This document shows positions 26,224 through 34,444 of a stretch of 64,000 bases of DNA, piece after piece; position 1 is the stretch's first letter, and each line of letters starts with the position of its first letter. This stretch comes from Acidobacteriaceae bacterium (GTDB lineage Bacteria; Acidobacteriota; Terriglobia; Terriglobales; Acidobacteriaceae). Where the stretch lies: positions 1 through 64,000 of the forward strand of contig JASHNW010000060.1 in NCBI GenBank assembly GCA_030041435.1, written 5' to 3'. The notes below the pieces were generated by a model. That model was not told the DNA's origin. It saw only the letters and a list, made by a program, of their open reading frames with translations, and did no database searches. Made by a program: the position numbers and the translations under genes.

Positions 26224-27708
26224 TTGTTTCTGGGCATGGATGTCGGTACGGGCGGCACGCGCGCCGTCCTCGTAGATGAGCAGGGTCAGCTGGCCGCCTC
26301 CGCTGCGAGCGAGCACGCGCCCTTTCGCGTCCCGCATCCGGGCTGGGCCGAACAGGACCCGGAAGACTGGTGGCGGGCTGCGCAGGAAGCCATCCGCGAA
26401 GTGCTGGCGCTCGCTCCCGGCGTACCGGTCGAAGCCGTCGGCCTCACCGGCCAGATGCATGGCGCCGTCATGCTCGATGAGGACGGCCAGGTGCTGCGCC
26501 CTTCGCTCATCTGGTGCGACACCCGCACGCAACCCCAGTGCGACTGGCTGCATGCCCAGTTTGGGCCCGGCGAGGAGGGGCGCCGCAAGCTCATCGAGCT
26601 CACGGCCAACCCGGCGCTGCCCAACTTCACGCTCACCAAGCTGCTCTGGGTCAAGGAGCACCAGCCGGAAATCTTCGCGCGCATCGCCCACGTGCTGTGC
26701 CCCAAGGATTACGTCCGCTTCCGGCTGACCGGCACGTACGCCATGGACGTCCAGGAAGCCTCCGGCACGCTGCTGCTCGACGTCGCGCACCGCCGCTGGT
26801 CGAAGGAAGTGGCGCAGGTTGCCGGCATTCCTGAATCCTGGCTGCCGCAGCTCTTCGAATCGCCGGAGATCTGCGCGAAGATCAGCCCCGAAGCCGCTGC
26901 GCTCACCGGCCTGGCATCAGGTACTCCAGTGGCGGCCGGTGCCGGCGACCAGGGAGCGGGCGCCGTCGGCATGGGCATCCTTGAACCCGGCTCCGTCTCC
27001 GCGACGATCGGGACGTCGGGGGTGGTCTTCGCCGCCACCGCGGCGCCCACGCGCGATCCGCTGGGCCGCCTGCACACCTTTTGCCACGCCGTTCCGGGGC
27101 GCTGGCACGTGATGGGCGTCACCCAGGCCGCGGGGCTCTCGCTGCGCTGGCTGCGTGAGACCCTCGCGCCTGACCAGACTTACGACGATCTCACCGCAGC
27201 CGCAGCGAAGATTCCAGCCGGCAGCGACGGCCTGCTATGGACGCCGTACCTCCTCGGCGAGCGCACGCCGCATCTCGACGGAAAGGCGACTGCGGCCTTC
27301 GTCGGCATCACGGCGACCACCACACGCGCACACTTCACGCGCGCCGTGCTCGAGGGCGTCGCCTATTCGCTCAGGGACACCTTCACGCTCTTCTCCGAAC
27401 TCGACATTCCGGTCAAAGGCGTGCGGCTCGGCGGAGGCGGCGCGCGCGGACCGCTGTGGCGCGAAATCCAGGCCAACATTTATGGATATCCCTGCGAGCG
27501 CCTCACCGCAGAAGAAGGCGGAGCCTTTGGCGCGGCGCTCATGGCCGGAGTCGGCGCCGGCCACTGGGCCGATCTCGAAGCCGCCTGCGCCGACGGCATC
27601 ACCGTGGCGGAGACGATCGAGCCCCACCCCGCGACCGTCCGGCGTTATGCTGAAGGGTATGCGGGCTACCGCCGCGTCTATCCCGCGCTGAAAGGCATCA
27701 GGGGATAG
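26224..27708 (+). CDS. xylB: Xylulokinase
   Basis: The product, 494 residues from TTG 26224 (GGGAG eight bases upstream), belongs to the FGGY kinases. The phosphate-1 motif is FLGMDVGTGGTRAVLVDEQG, the ligand loop LTGQMHGAVML with the catalytic-Asp-region GAGDQGAGAVGMG, and the ATP-binding TIGTSGVVFA and RLGGGGARGPLWREIQANI. It phosphorylates D-xylulose to enter the pentose phosphate pathway. An ATG at 26179 gives an N-terminal extension with no family counterpart, so it was rejected. The pectinase upstream points to plant-wall sugar use. No xylose isomerase is in the window. Confidence 0.9.
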   Translation: MFLGMDVGTGGTRAVLVDEQGQLAASAASEHAPFRVPHPGWAEQDPEDWWRAAQEAIREVLALAPGVPVEAVGLTGQMHGAVMLDEDGQVLRPSLIWCDTRTQPQCDWLHAQFGPGEEGRRKLIELTANPALPNFTLTKLLWVKEHQPEIFARIAHVLCPKDYVRFRLTGTYAMDVQEASGTLLLDVAHRRWSKEVAQVAGIPESWLPQLFESPEICAKISPEAAALTGLASGTPVAAGAGDQGAGAVGMGILEPGSVSATIGTSGVVFAATAAPTRDPLGRLHTFCHAVPGRWHVMGVTQAAGLSLRWLRETLAPDQTYDDLTAAAAKIPAGSDGLLWTPYLLGERTPHLDGKATAAFVGITATTTRAHFTRAVLEGVAYSLRDTFTLFSELDIPVKGVRLGGGGARGPLWREIQANIYGYPCERLTAEEGGAFGAALMAGVGAGHWADLEAACADGITVAETIEPHPATVRRYAEGYAGYRRVYPALKGIRG

Positions 27709-27737
27709 AGCAATCGCATACAGCGCAGGCCTTCATC

Positions 27738-28076
27738 ATGCTGCCTCTCGCCAAATTCCTCGCTCTTGCCCTCAGCATTCTCTCCCTCTGCGCGCTGCTC
27801 GGCCACGCCTTCTTCGTCCCTGGCGCCGGCTGGCAGGATCGCCTGCTCGACGGGCTCGGCATGCTCGGCCTCGCGGCCAGCGTCTGCTTCGCCAGCGGAC
27901 TGATCTTCGAAATCCCCGACCGCAAATTCGACGCGGAGCCTCCCGTGCCGCTCACGCACACGCTGCCCGTACGGCTTTTCTTCTGGGCCGCCGGAATCAT
28001 GGCAGTCACCTTTGCGGTCAGTTGGTTTCTGGCCGTGGACTTTGTCCCGATGATCTGGAAAAACCAGCCGTACTGA
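27738..28076 (+). CDS. Small membrane protein, 112 residues
   Basis: Three hydrophobic stretches are visible: MLPLAKFLALALSILSLCAL, LGMLGLAASVCFASGLIFEI and RLFFWAAGIMAVTFAVSWFL. Short charged loops lie between them. No family is recognised. It begins 29 bases after xylB and may be cotranscribed, and it ends four bases before the convergent hepT gene. Confidence 0.65.
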   Translation: MLPLAKFLALALSILSLCALLGHAFFVPGAGWQDRLLDGLGMLGLAASVCFASGLIFEIPDRKFDAEPPVPLTHTLPVRLFFWAAGIMAVTFAVSWFLAVDFVPMIWKNQPY

Positions 28077-28080
28077 CGGG

Positions 28081-28422
28081 TTATTTGCGCTGGAGTCCCT
28101 GCTCGAGCAGCCGAATGAGCTGGGGCAGATCGTCGACAATAATCGTCCACAGCACGTCGAAATCGACGGAATCGTAACCGTGAATGAGGCGATTGCGGAG
28201 CCCCGTGATTTGCCCCCAGGGGATGGATGGGCAACGCTTCCGCTCTTCCGCGGTGGTTCTGCCGGCTGCCTCGCCGACAATTTCGAGCAACCGTACCAGC
28301 GCGAGATTCAGTTTTCGGTCCGCGTCGAGGTCGGTGCGGGCTTTCCCGGCGGCCATGGAAACAGCTTCTCGCGAATGGTCCAGCATGTGGTGCAGCCGAA
28401 GCAGGCCTTCACGCTGCGACAT
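28081..28422 (-). CDS. hepT: HepT-like RNase toxin
   Basis: The 113-residue HEPN-domain protein has the RxxxxH RNase motif extended to [11 protein letters not shown], in which the tyrosine is the residue AMPylated by the MntA antitoxin. The ATG at 28422 has GAGG six bases upstream; an upstream ATG at 28467 has none. It overlaps the antitoxin gene by 14 bases. The pair forms a type VII toxin-antitoxin module. Confidence 0.85.
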   Translation of the reverse strand: MSQREGLLRLHHMLDHSREAVSMAAGKARTDLDADRKLNLALVRLLEIVGEAAGRTTAEERKRCPSIPWGQITGLRNRLIHGYDSVDFDVLWTIIVDDLPQLIRLLEQGLQRK

Positions 28423-28711
28423 ATTGATCCTCTGCCGTATGGAGCGCCTCTGCGCGGATACGCCCACTGAGAAACCCCGGCGTATTCAGATCCACGGCGC
28501 GCCCCAGGATGGCGGAAAGCTCATCCTGCATGGCAAAGAACTCGAGGCCCGGCACGAACCCCGGTTCGAACTCCACGAGCACATCCACGTCGCTGTCCGG
28601 CCGGAAGTCATCGCGCAGCACCGAACCGAACAGACTCAGCCGGCGCATGTGGTGCGTGCGGCAGAACGTCTCAATCCGGTCCCTGGGTACAGCGATGCGC
28701 GCCCGCGACAT
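28409..28711 (-). CDS. mntA: MntA-like nucleotidyltransferase antitoxin
   Basis: The 100-residue minimal nucleotidyltransferase has the motif [20 protein letters not shown], i.e. GSx10DxD, in which the two aspartates bind magnesium. It neutralises HepT by adding AMP groups to its tyrosine. It has a strong ribosome site (GAGGAG) and precedes hepT, with its stop inside the toxin gene. The ordering antitoxin-first is standard. Confidence 0.85.
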   Translation of the reverse strand: MSRARIAVPRDRIETFCRTHHMRRLSLFGSVLRDDFRPDSDVDVLVEFEPGFVPGLEFFAMQDELSAILGRAVDLNTPGFLSGRIRAEALHTAEDQYVAA

Positions 28712-28749
28712 GACTCCTCTCTCCTGTCAGCAGTGTAGCTCCGCTTCGC

Positions 28750-29394
28750 CTACTGATCCGAAGATACAGATGGCGGGGCCTGGCCCGCCCCCGGCTTGCC
28801 CTTGACCTTCCGCCACACAAACCATCCCAGGCCGCCGAAGATCGCCACCAGCAGCACAATCGTCAGCACGAAATGCTGTTTCGCGAAGTCGCCCACCACG
28901 TTCACGATCTGCGGCCCATACTTCACCACCAGCGCTGTCTCGATGCCAAAGCGGATGGCCCTGCCCACAAAGACGGCCAGCAGGAAGTTCGTGGTTCGCA
29001 TCTCGAAGACGCCTGCGCCGAACACAAACAGCTTCCACGTCGTCGGCGGAGGGAGCAGGGACGGAATCATCACCGCCAGGAATTCCTGCTTCTCAAATTG
29101 ATTGCGCAGCGCCTCGTACCGTTCCCGGTTGATGCGTTTGAGCAGAAACAGCTCGCCCCCGGCCTTGCCCAGGTAGAAGGGAATCAGCCCGCCCAGCGCC
29201 GACCCGGCAGCGGCCAGCAGCGCATAGAGATAGAAATGCGGCTTGTCAGCCCACGCCCAACCGGCCATCAGGACGTCGATGGGCAGGGGAATGGACGCCG
29301 AATCGATGAACGACGCCAGCAGAACGCCCCACGGTCCCAGGGGAATGAGGAAATGCTGGACGAACCTGTTGAATTTCAGAAATAAGCGTTTCAG
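28750..29394 (-). CDS. VTT-domain (DedA/SNARE-associated) membrane protein, probable CTG start
   Basis: The frame runs 214 codons from CTG 29394. The VTT/DedA core starts LGPWGVLLASFIDSASIPLP, continues with AAAGSALGGLIPFYLGKAGG and IPSLLPPPTTWKLFVFGAG, and has four to five transmembrane helices with a Pro/Lys-rich tail. The only ATG in frame (29268) comes after the conserved IPLP motif, so translation from it would remove the first helix. Between the upstream stop and this ATG there is no ATG, GTG or TTG. CTG 29394 overlaps the stop of the upstream Mog gene as CTGA, exactly as an ATGA overlap would. DedA-type proteins are lipid scramblases or transporters. Confidence 0.75.
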   Translation of the reverse strand: MKRLFLKFNRFVQHFLIPLGPWGVLLASFIDSASIPLPIDVLMAGWAWADKPHFYLYALLAAAGSALGGLIPFYLGKAGGELFLLKRINRERYEALRNQFEKQEFLAVMIPSLLPPPTTWKLFVFGAGVFEMRTTNFLLAVFVGRAIRFGIETALVVKYGPQIVNVVGDFAKQHFVLTIVLLVAIFGGLGWFVWRKVKGKPGAGQAPPSVSSDQ

Positions 29395-29966
29395 GCGCGT
29401 TCAACCTTTCCCTTATCCGCGTGTCCCTCAAGTTCGTGGAGAGCTGCCGTCGCTTCGTCGGTTCTGCTATGCTCCGTCCGGCCCGCCAGCAGTTCCAGCG
29501 CATGCGGCAGCACCGGCAGCGCAGCCAGCAGCGCGGTCACGGCTCCGCGCGGGCTCCCGGGCACATTCAGAACCACCGCCGTCCCGAGCGTTCCGCAAAC
29601 CCCGCGGCCCAGCGCGGCCAGGGGCGTCTCTTTCCGGCCTTCTGCCCGCATCAGCTCGGCCACGCCCTCCAGCAGCCGGTCGCAAACCGCGCGCGTCGCC
29701 TCCGGGGTCACATCCCGGGCTGCAATCCCGGTGCCGCCCGTGGTCACCACCAGCCTGGCGCGGGCAGCGGCCTGCCGGATCGCCTCTTCAATGGTCCCGG
29801 TTTCGTCAGGAACGGTAACCAGCCCGATTGTCTCGAATCCTGCGGTCTCCAGCGCCCCGGCCACCGCTGGCCCCGAGACGTCCTGGCGCGCTCCCCGGGC
29901 GCACGAATCGCTCACCGTAATCACAATGGAGGGCGTTCCCGGCCGCCGGTGCAACTCCTGAGTCAT
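29391..29966 (-). CDS. MogA/MoaB-type molybdopterin adenylyltransferase domain protein
   Basis: The 191-residue protein has the MoCF-binding fold: IVITVSDSCARGARQDVSGP, the TTGGTGIAARDVTPEAT loop and the final LPGSP-like NVPGSPRGA motif. It activates molybdopterin with ATP (Mog) or is the related MoaB. The 40-residue tail (AGRTEHSRTDEATAALHEL) is longer than the usual. It lies upstream of, and overlaps by four bases, the VTT membrane protein. Divergent promoter space (151 bases) separates it from tonB. Confidence 0.85.
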   Translation of the reverse strand: MTQELHRRPGTPSIVITVSDSCARGARQDVSGPAVAGALETAGFETIGLVTVPDETGTIEEAIRQAAARARLVVTTGGTGIAARDVTPEATRAVCDRLLEGVAELMRAEGRKETPLAALGRGVCGTLGTAVVLNVPGSPRGAVTALLAALPVLPHALELLAGRTEHSRTDEATAALHELEGHADKGKVERA

Positions 29967-30117
29967 GGATTCGATTGTACAAACCGCGAAAGAAACGCCT
30001 ATTTAATGAGAAAATAGTCAAAAGCATCGTGGCGTTCCCGTTTCCGCCCCGCAGTGTCCAGGATCGCGCGCCGCGGGGGACCCGATTGGAACCGCGCACA
30101 CCCGAAATTGCCCAGGA

Positions 30118-31278
30118 ATGCCGATTCGCGTGACGCCAACCAGTCTTGAACTCGACCAGGCCTCGGACGAGCCCGCCGCCGAGGTTGCCGCCGAATCTCC
30201 GCGCGAGGAAGACTCGGACGCCGCGTCTCCGCCCGACTCGTCCAACGGTTCGGCCTCGGTGGCCGCCTTTCGCCGCTCGCGATACGAGGAATACGACCAC
30301 ACCGACCTGCTGCACGTCATCGATGAGCTGGAAGGCAACCGCAACTGGATCAGCCTCCGCGAAAAGCTGTGGATCGCCCTGATCATCCACATGATGATCG
30401 CCTGGTATCTGTTTTACGGGCCCAAATACATCTATCACGTGCGGGTGATCGACCCGTCGGTGATTATGAAGCAGCGGCAGAAGGAGCTGACCTTCCTCGA
30501 CATGCCGCCGGACGCGCTGAAGCAGGAGAAGCCGAAGCCGACGAACATCATCTCCGACAAGGACCGCGTCGCCGAGACGCCTCACCCCACCATCGACCGC
30601 AAGACTCTGGAAGAGCTGGAAGCCATGCGCCGCGCTGAGGAGCCAAAGCCCAACCCGGCGCCTCCCCAGCAGCAGGCTCCCGCTGCCCCCGCTCCGCCGC
30701 AGCCGCAGGTCGCCGAGCGCCGCGCCCCATCGCCTCCGGCCCAACCGCTGCCGCAGAACAACCAGGCGCATCTGGAAGCCCCGCCGATGGCCCCACAGCC
30801 GAACTTCAGCACCGGGCCGAGCAATCCCAATGAGCAATTGCAGCAGGCCATGCGCAATGCCATGCAGGACGGGGCTGGCCAGTACAGCGGCGACGGCGGC
30901 CTGGGCGCGCCCTCCCAGCACCCCGGCAACGAAGGCGCCGTCGACGTCCTCAGCGACACCATGGGCGTCGACTTCGGCCCCTACATCCAGCGCGTCATCT
31001 GGGACACCAAACGCGCGTGGTACCCGATCATCCCCGAATCCGCGCGCCCGCCCCTCGATAAGCAGGGCAGAGTCCTGATCCGCTTCAAAATCCTGCCCGA
31101 CGGCAGCGTCACCGACATGCACCTGGACAGCCCCTCCGGCGACGTGTCCCTCGACCGCGCCGCGTGGGCCGGCATCACGGGAGCAGCCCCCTACGCGCCG
31201 CTGCCCAAAGCCTTCAAAGGCCCCTACCTCGAACTGCGCTTCTATTTCCTGTACAACATTCGTCCCGGAGACGAGTAA
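30118..31278 (+). CDS. TonB-family energy transducer
   Basis: The 386-residue protein has a long cytoplasmic N-terminus (about 80 residues, acidic), one transmembrane helix (LWIALIIHMMIAWYLFY, about 82-100), a periplasmic Pro/Gln-rich linker (PPQQQAPAAPAPPQPQ) and a C-terminal TonB domain (about 295-380: RVLIRFKILPDGSVTDMHLD). It should transmit proton-motive force to the three receptors in this window. ExbB/ExbD are not here. The acidic cytoplasmic extension is unusual for TonB. A 52-residue membrane protein follows after eight bases. Confidence 0.85.
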   Translation: MPIRVTPTSLELDQASDEPAAEVAAESPREEDSDAASPPDSSNGSASVAAFRRSRYEEYDHTDLLHVIDELEGNRNWISLREKLWIALIIHMMIAWYLFYGPKYIYHVRVIDPSVIMKQRQKELTFLDMPPDALKQEKPKPTNIISDKDRVAETPHPTIDRKTLEELEAMRRAEEPKPNPAPPQQQAPAAPAPPQPQVAERRAPSPPAQPLPQNNQAHLEAPPMAPQPNFSTGPSNPNEQLQQAMRNAMQDGAGQYSGDGGLGAPSQHPGNEGAVDVLSDTMGVDFGPYIQRVIWDTKRAWYPIIPESARPPLDKQGRVLIRFKILPDGSVTDMHLDSPSGDVSLDRAAWAGITGAAPYAPLPKAFKGPYLELRFYFLYNIRPGDE

Positions 31279-31286
31279 GGAGACCG

Positions 31287-31445
31287 GTGAGGAAACCGTC
31301 AGGCGCGCCTGTGGCGACCAACCTCGCCCGTTTGCGGCGCCGCCAGCTGATCGGGATCCTGCTGATCGCCGCCGCAATCCTCGCCATTACGCTCGTCCGC
31401 GCCGACTGGCACGACCTCTTCCCGCCCGGCTGGTGGCGCTGGTAA
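31287..31445 (+). CDS. Small Arg-rich single-helix membrane protein, 52 residues
   Basis: GTG 31287 has AAGGAG six bases upstream, immediately behind the tonB stop. The product has a basic N-terminus (NLARLRRRQ), a hydrophobic helix (LIGILLIAAAILAITLV) and the ending DWHDLFPPGWWRW. No family is recognised. Its placement suggests cotranslation with TonB. Confidence 0.65.
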   Translation: MRKPSGAPVATNLARLRRRQLIGILLIAAAILAITLVRADWHDLFPPGWWRW

Positions 31446-31449
31446 AGGC

Positions 31450-31478
31450 TTGCTCTCTCATACACAAAAAACTAGAAT
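31450..31478 (+). promoter_or_regulatory. Promoter of the vapBC operon
   Basis: TTGCTC (31450-31455) and TAGAAT (31473-31478) are separated by exactly 17 bases, and the ribosome site CGGAG lies at 31489-31493 before ATG 31501. Confidence 0.65.
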
Positions 31479-31500
31479 CTATACACATCGGAGCCGGCAC

Positions 31501-31704
31501 ATGCGCACCAACATCGAAATCGACGACAAGCTGATGGCGCAGGCCATGCGAGCCAGCGGGGCACCCACAAAGAAGGCAGTCGTGGAAGAGGCGCTGCGCA
31601 TGCTCGTCCGCACCCGCTCCCAGGCTTCGATTCGAGAGCTCTTCGGTACGGTTAGCTGGGAAGGCGATTTGAAGCGCTCGCGCCAGGGGCGATTTCCGAA
31701 ATAG
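31501..31704 (+). CDS. vapB: VapB-family antitoxin
   Basis: The 67-residue protein has a ribbon-helix-helix N-terminus (MRTNIEIDDKLMAQAMRA, APTKKAVVEEALRMLVR) and an acidic/basic C-terminal tail (VSWEGDLKRSRQGRF) that would wrap around the toxin. It binds its own promoter in such systems. The toxin gene begins three bases later. Confidence 0.88.
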   Translation: MRTNIEIDDKLMAQAMRASGAPTKKAVVEEALRMLVRTRSQASIRELFGTVSWEGDLKRSRQGRFPK

Positions 31705-31707
31705 AGC

Positions 31708-32103
31708 ATGACGATTGTCGATACGACCGTCTGGATCGATTATTTCGGCGGCATTGCGAATCGTCATACGCTGTGGGTCCGTCGTGAGGTTGGCGTCATA
31801 TCGCTCGCCCTCGTCGATCTCATCTTTTGCGAGGTCCTGCAGGGAATCCGAGACGATGGGGAGTTCGCTCGCGTGCGGGACCGTCTCATGACCCTGCCCA
31901 TCCTCGATACCGGAGGCTCGGCTTTCGCGCTGGCTGCGGCGAGGAATTACCGCCTCCTTCGGGAGCGAGGGCGCACAATTCGTACGACAATCGACTGTCT
32001 CATAGCGACCTTCTGCATTGAATCCGGCCATGAGCTCCTGCACCGCGATCGCGACTTCGATCCCTTCGAGACTCACCTCGGCCTCTCGGTCGTCCACCCC
32101 TGA
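31708..32103 (+). CDS. vapC: VapC PIN-domain ribonuclease toxin
   Basis: The 131-residue protein has the PIN-domain acidic residues: Asp5 in MTIVDTTVWIDYF, Glu in IFCEVLQG, and Asp in TTIDCLIATF, with a final DRDFDPF. It cleaves RNA unless bound by VapB. Nine bases of the end-to-end gap separate it from the ada reading frame's first open codon. The module is within an area of accessory genes. Confidence 0.9.
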   Translation: MTIVDTTVWIDYFGGIANRHTLWVRREVGVISLALVDLIFCEVLQGIRDDGEFARVRDRLMTLPILDTGGSAFALAAARNYRLLRERGRTIRTTIDCLIATFCIESGHELLHRDRDFDPFETHLGLSVVHP

Positions 32104-32204
32104 ACGGGGCATTGCCCTTCGCACCCGCCCGAAATTTGCCCGCAATCCGCGGAGTGTGCCGCAACCGCATCCCTGCCATCCTGATGCTCAGAGGTGCGAG
32201 TACG

Positions 32205-33254
32205 ATGAACACATCCGCCATGCTCACCGACGACCAGGCCTGGGCCGCCATCCTGGCCCGCGATCCTTCCGCCGACGCGGAGCTGGTCTATGCCGTCACC
32301 ACCACCGGCGTCTTTTGCCGTCCCACCTGCCCCAGCCGTCGCCCCGATCGTGCCAACGTGCGCTTTTTCTCCGACCCCGCCGCGGCCGTCTCCGCGGGAT
32401 TCCGCCCCTGCCGCCGCTGCCGTCCGCAGCAGCCGCACAGCGACGCTGCTTTCGTCGCCGACCTCTCCGTGCGCCTGCGCCGCGATCGCACGATAACGCT
32501 GCGCGAGCTGGCCCGCCAAACCGGCCGCAGCCCCTTTACGATCGAGCGCACCTTCAAGCGGGTCCTCGGCGTCACGCCCGCGCAATACCAGCGCCAGAGC
32601 CGCGCCGCTTCGTTTCGCCGCGAGCTGCGCAACGGCGACACGCGCGTCACCGACGCCATCTACGACGCCGGCTTCTCCGGGCCGGGGCGCGCTTACGAGA
32701 ACGCGCAGCTCGGCATGGCTCCCCGCGAATACCGCGCCGGAGCCCCGAACGCCCGCATCGGCTACGCCACCGGAGGGTGCGCGCCTGGCCGTCTCCTCAT
32801 CGCCGCCACATCTCGCGGGCTGTGCTCTGTCATCCTGGGCGACTCGGACGCCGAGCTTACCCGTCAGCTCCGCACCCAGTTCCCAGCTGCGGAAATCGCT
32901 CCCGACTCGGGCCTCGACGATGCCCTCGCTCAGGTGCTCTCGCAGTTCACCGAGCACCCCGCCGTCCTCGATCTCCCGCTCGACCTGCGCGCCACCGCCT
33001 TCCAGATGCGCGTCTGGGAAGCCCTGCGCCGCATCCCCCGCGGCGAAACCCGCACCTACGCGCAGCTGGCCCAGTCGATCGGCCGGCCCACCGCCGTTCG
33101 CGCCGTTGCCCGCGCCTGCGCCACCAATCCCGTCGCTGTCGTTGTCCCGTGCCATCGTGTCATCGGCAGCAACGGCAAGCTCACCGGTTATCGCTGGGGC
33201 ATCGAGCGCAAGAAGAAGCTGCTGGAGCTGGAGAGAGCGTCGAACTCCGGCTGA
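32205..33254 (+). CDS. ada: Ada: methylated-DNA repair and adaptive-response regulator
   Basis: From ATG 32205 the product has 349 residues and the N-terminal zinc cysteines fall at 38, 42, 69 and 72 (FCRPTC and PCRRC), exactly the numbering of E. coli Ada, which fixes the start. An AraC-type HTH domain follows (REL.RQTGRSPFTIERTFKR, about 90-175). The C-terminal methyltransferase has the VVVPCHRVI active-site box. It repairs O6-methylguanine and phosphotriesters and activates its own gene after self-methylation. The CDF transporter gene lies 59 bases downstream on the same strand. Confidence 0.95.
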   Translation: MNTSAMLTDDQAWAAILARDPSADAELVYAVTTTGVFCRPTCPSRRPDRANVRFFSDPAAAVSAGFRPCRRCRPQQPHSDAAFVADLSVRLRRDRTITLRELARQTGRSPFTIERTFKRVLGVTPAQYQRQSRAASFRRELRNGDTRVTDAIYDAGFSGPGRAYENAQLGMAPREYRAGAPNARIGYATGGCAPGRLLIAATSRGLCSVILGDSDAELTRQLRTQFPAAEIAPDSGLDDALAQVLSQFTEHPAVLDLPLDLRATAFQMRVWEALRRIPRGETRTYAQLAQSIGRPTAVRAVARACATNPVAVVVPCHRVIGSNGKLTGYRWGIERKKKLLELERASNSG

Positions 33255-33313
33255 CCCGCGGTGCGTCCTATAAGATCGAAGGGAGCCGACCCCCCAGGCT
33301 CCCCGGACCGACC

Positions 33314-34228
33314 ATGGATGGCGCTGCCGAAACCGAACGATTAGTCCGCCGTGGCCTGCACTCCTCCGTCATCAGCATCGCTTCCAATTTCTTCCTCGCC
33401 GTCTGCAAGTGCCTCGCCGGGGTGGTTGGCCACTCCTTCGCCCTGGTCGCGGACGGCATTGAGTCACTCTCCGACGTCTTCAGCTCCAGCGTCGTCTATT
33501 ACGGGCTGCGGGTTGCCATTAAGCCACCGGATAAAGAGCATCCCTACGGCCACGGCAAAGCTGAACCGGTGGCCGCTGCCGCGGTCAGCCTCGCGATGGC
33601 CCTGGCCGCCTCGGGCATTGCCATCGAGGCCATTGTCCTGATCCGCACGCCGCATCCGCTGCCCAGGTCCTACACCCTCGCCGTCCTGCTGGTCGTGTTT
33701 GGTATCAAGATGCTGCTCACCCGCTACGTCTCCTCCGTTGCCCATAACATTGACAGCACCGCCGTACGCGGAGACGCGTGGCACCACTTCAGCGATGGGA
33801 TCACGTCGCTCTTCGCTTTCGTCGGGATTTCCGTCGCGCTCTGGACCAAAGACTATCGCGCCGATGACTGGGCCGCTCTGTGCGCTGCTCCCGTGATCCT
33901 TTTCAGCGCGTGGCGCCAGATCCGCACTCCTCTGGACGAAATCCTCGACACGGCGCCGCCCCCGGAAATCGAAAAACACATCCGCGAGGTTGCCGGGGCG
34001 GTGCCAGGCGTCGTCGGCCTCGAAAAATGCTTTGTCCGCAAAGTCGGTTTCCGTTACTACGTCGATCTCCACGTCGTCGTCCACGGCGACCTCACCGTGC
34101 GCTCCGGCCACGCTATCTCCCATCGGGTGGAAGACTCGGTTCTGGATCAGGTGAGCCGCGTGGCCAAAGTTCTGGTACACATCGAGCCGGAAGAGATGCT
34201 GCTCAATCCCAGCCACAGCGATATGTGA
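33314..34228 (+). CDS. Cation diffusion facilitator (CDF) exporter
   Basis: The 304-residue membrane protein has six predicted helices. Family motifs include SFALVADGIESLSDV (first Asp site), HPYGHGKAEPVAAAA, and a second HxxxD site, WHHFSDGITS. The C-terminal cytoplasmic domain (about 200-295: VDLHVVVHGDLTVRSGHAI) is metal-binding. It exports zinc, iron or manganese against protons. A 7-bp hairpin (GGGAGCC / GGCTCCC, 33281-33304) lies just before the start and no clear ribosome site is visible. Confidence 0.88.
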   Translation: MDGAAETERLVRRGLHSSVISIASNFFLAVCKCLAGVVGHSFALVADGIESLSDVFSSSVVYYGLRVAIKPPDKEHPYGHGKAEPVAAAAVSLAMALAASGIAIEAIVLIRTPHPLPRSYTLAVLLVVFGIKMLLTRYVSSVAHNIDSTAVRGDAWHHFSDGITSLFAFVGISVALWTKDYRADDWAALCAAPVILFSAWRQIRTPLDEILDTAPPPEIEKHIREVAGAVPGVVGLEKCFVRKVGFRYYVDLHVVVHGDLTVRSGHAISHRVEDSVLDQVSRVAKVLVHIEPEEMLLNPSHSDM

Positions 34229-34309
34229 TTGCAGGCGGTTCGCGAGCGGCGCACCCTGCCCTTTGCAGGCAGAGATTTGCGGCCCTGTAACGGAGCAGAT
34301 CGCTGACCG

Positions 34310-34338
34310 TTGCAAAATATACGATCGGATCGCATAAT
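34310..34338 (+). promoter_or_regulatory. Promoter of the GyrI-like secreted protein gene
   Basis: TTGCAA (34310-34315) and CATAAT (34333-34338) lie 17 bases apart in an AT-rich patch that stands out from its GC-rich surroundings; GATCGGATC inside the spacer is a short palindrome. Confidence 0.55.
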
Positions 34339-34444
34339 TTACACGATCCATTTGCAGCCCCGGCAGCCCTGCCCGCGGCGGGCCGCATTTTCCGGCCGAA
34401 ATTCTCTGAACTGGCCCGCATTCCCCTGCGTATACTGCTCTGCT

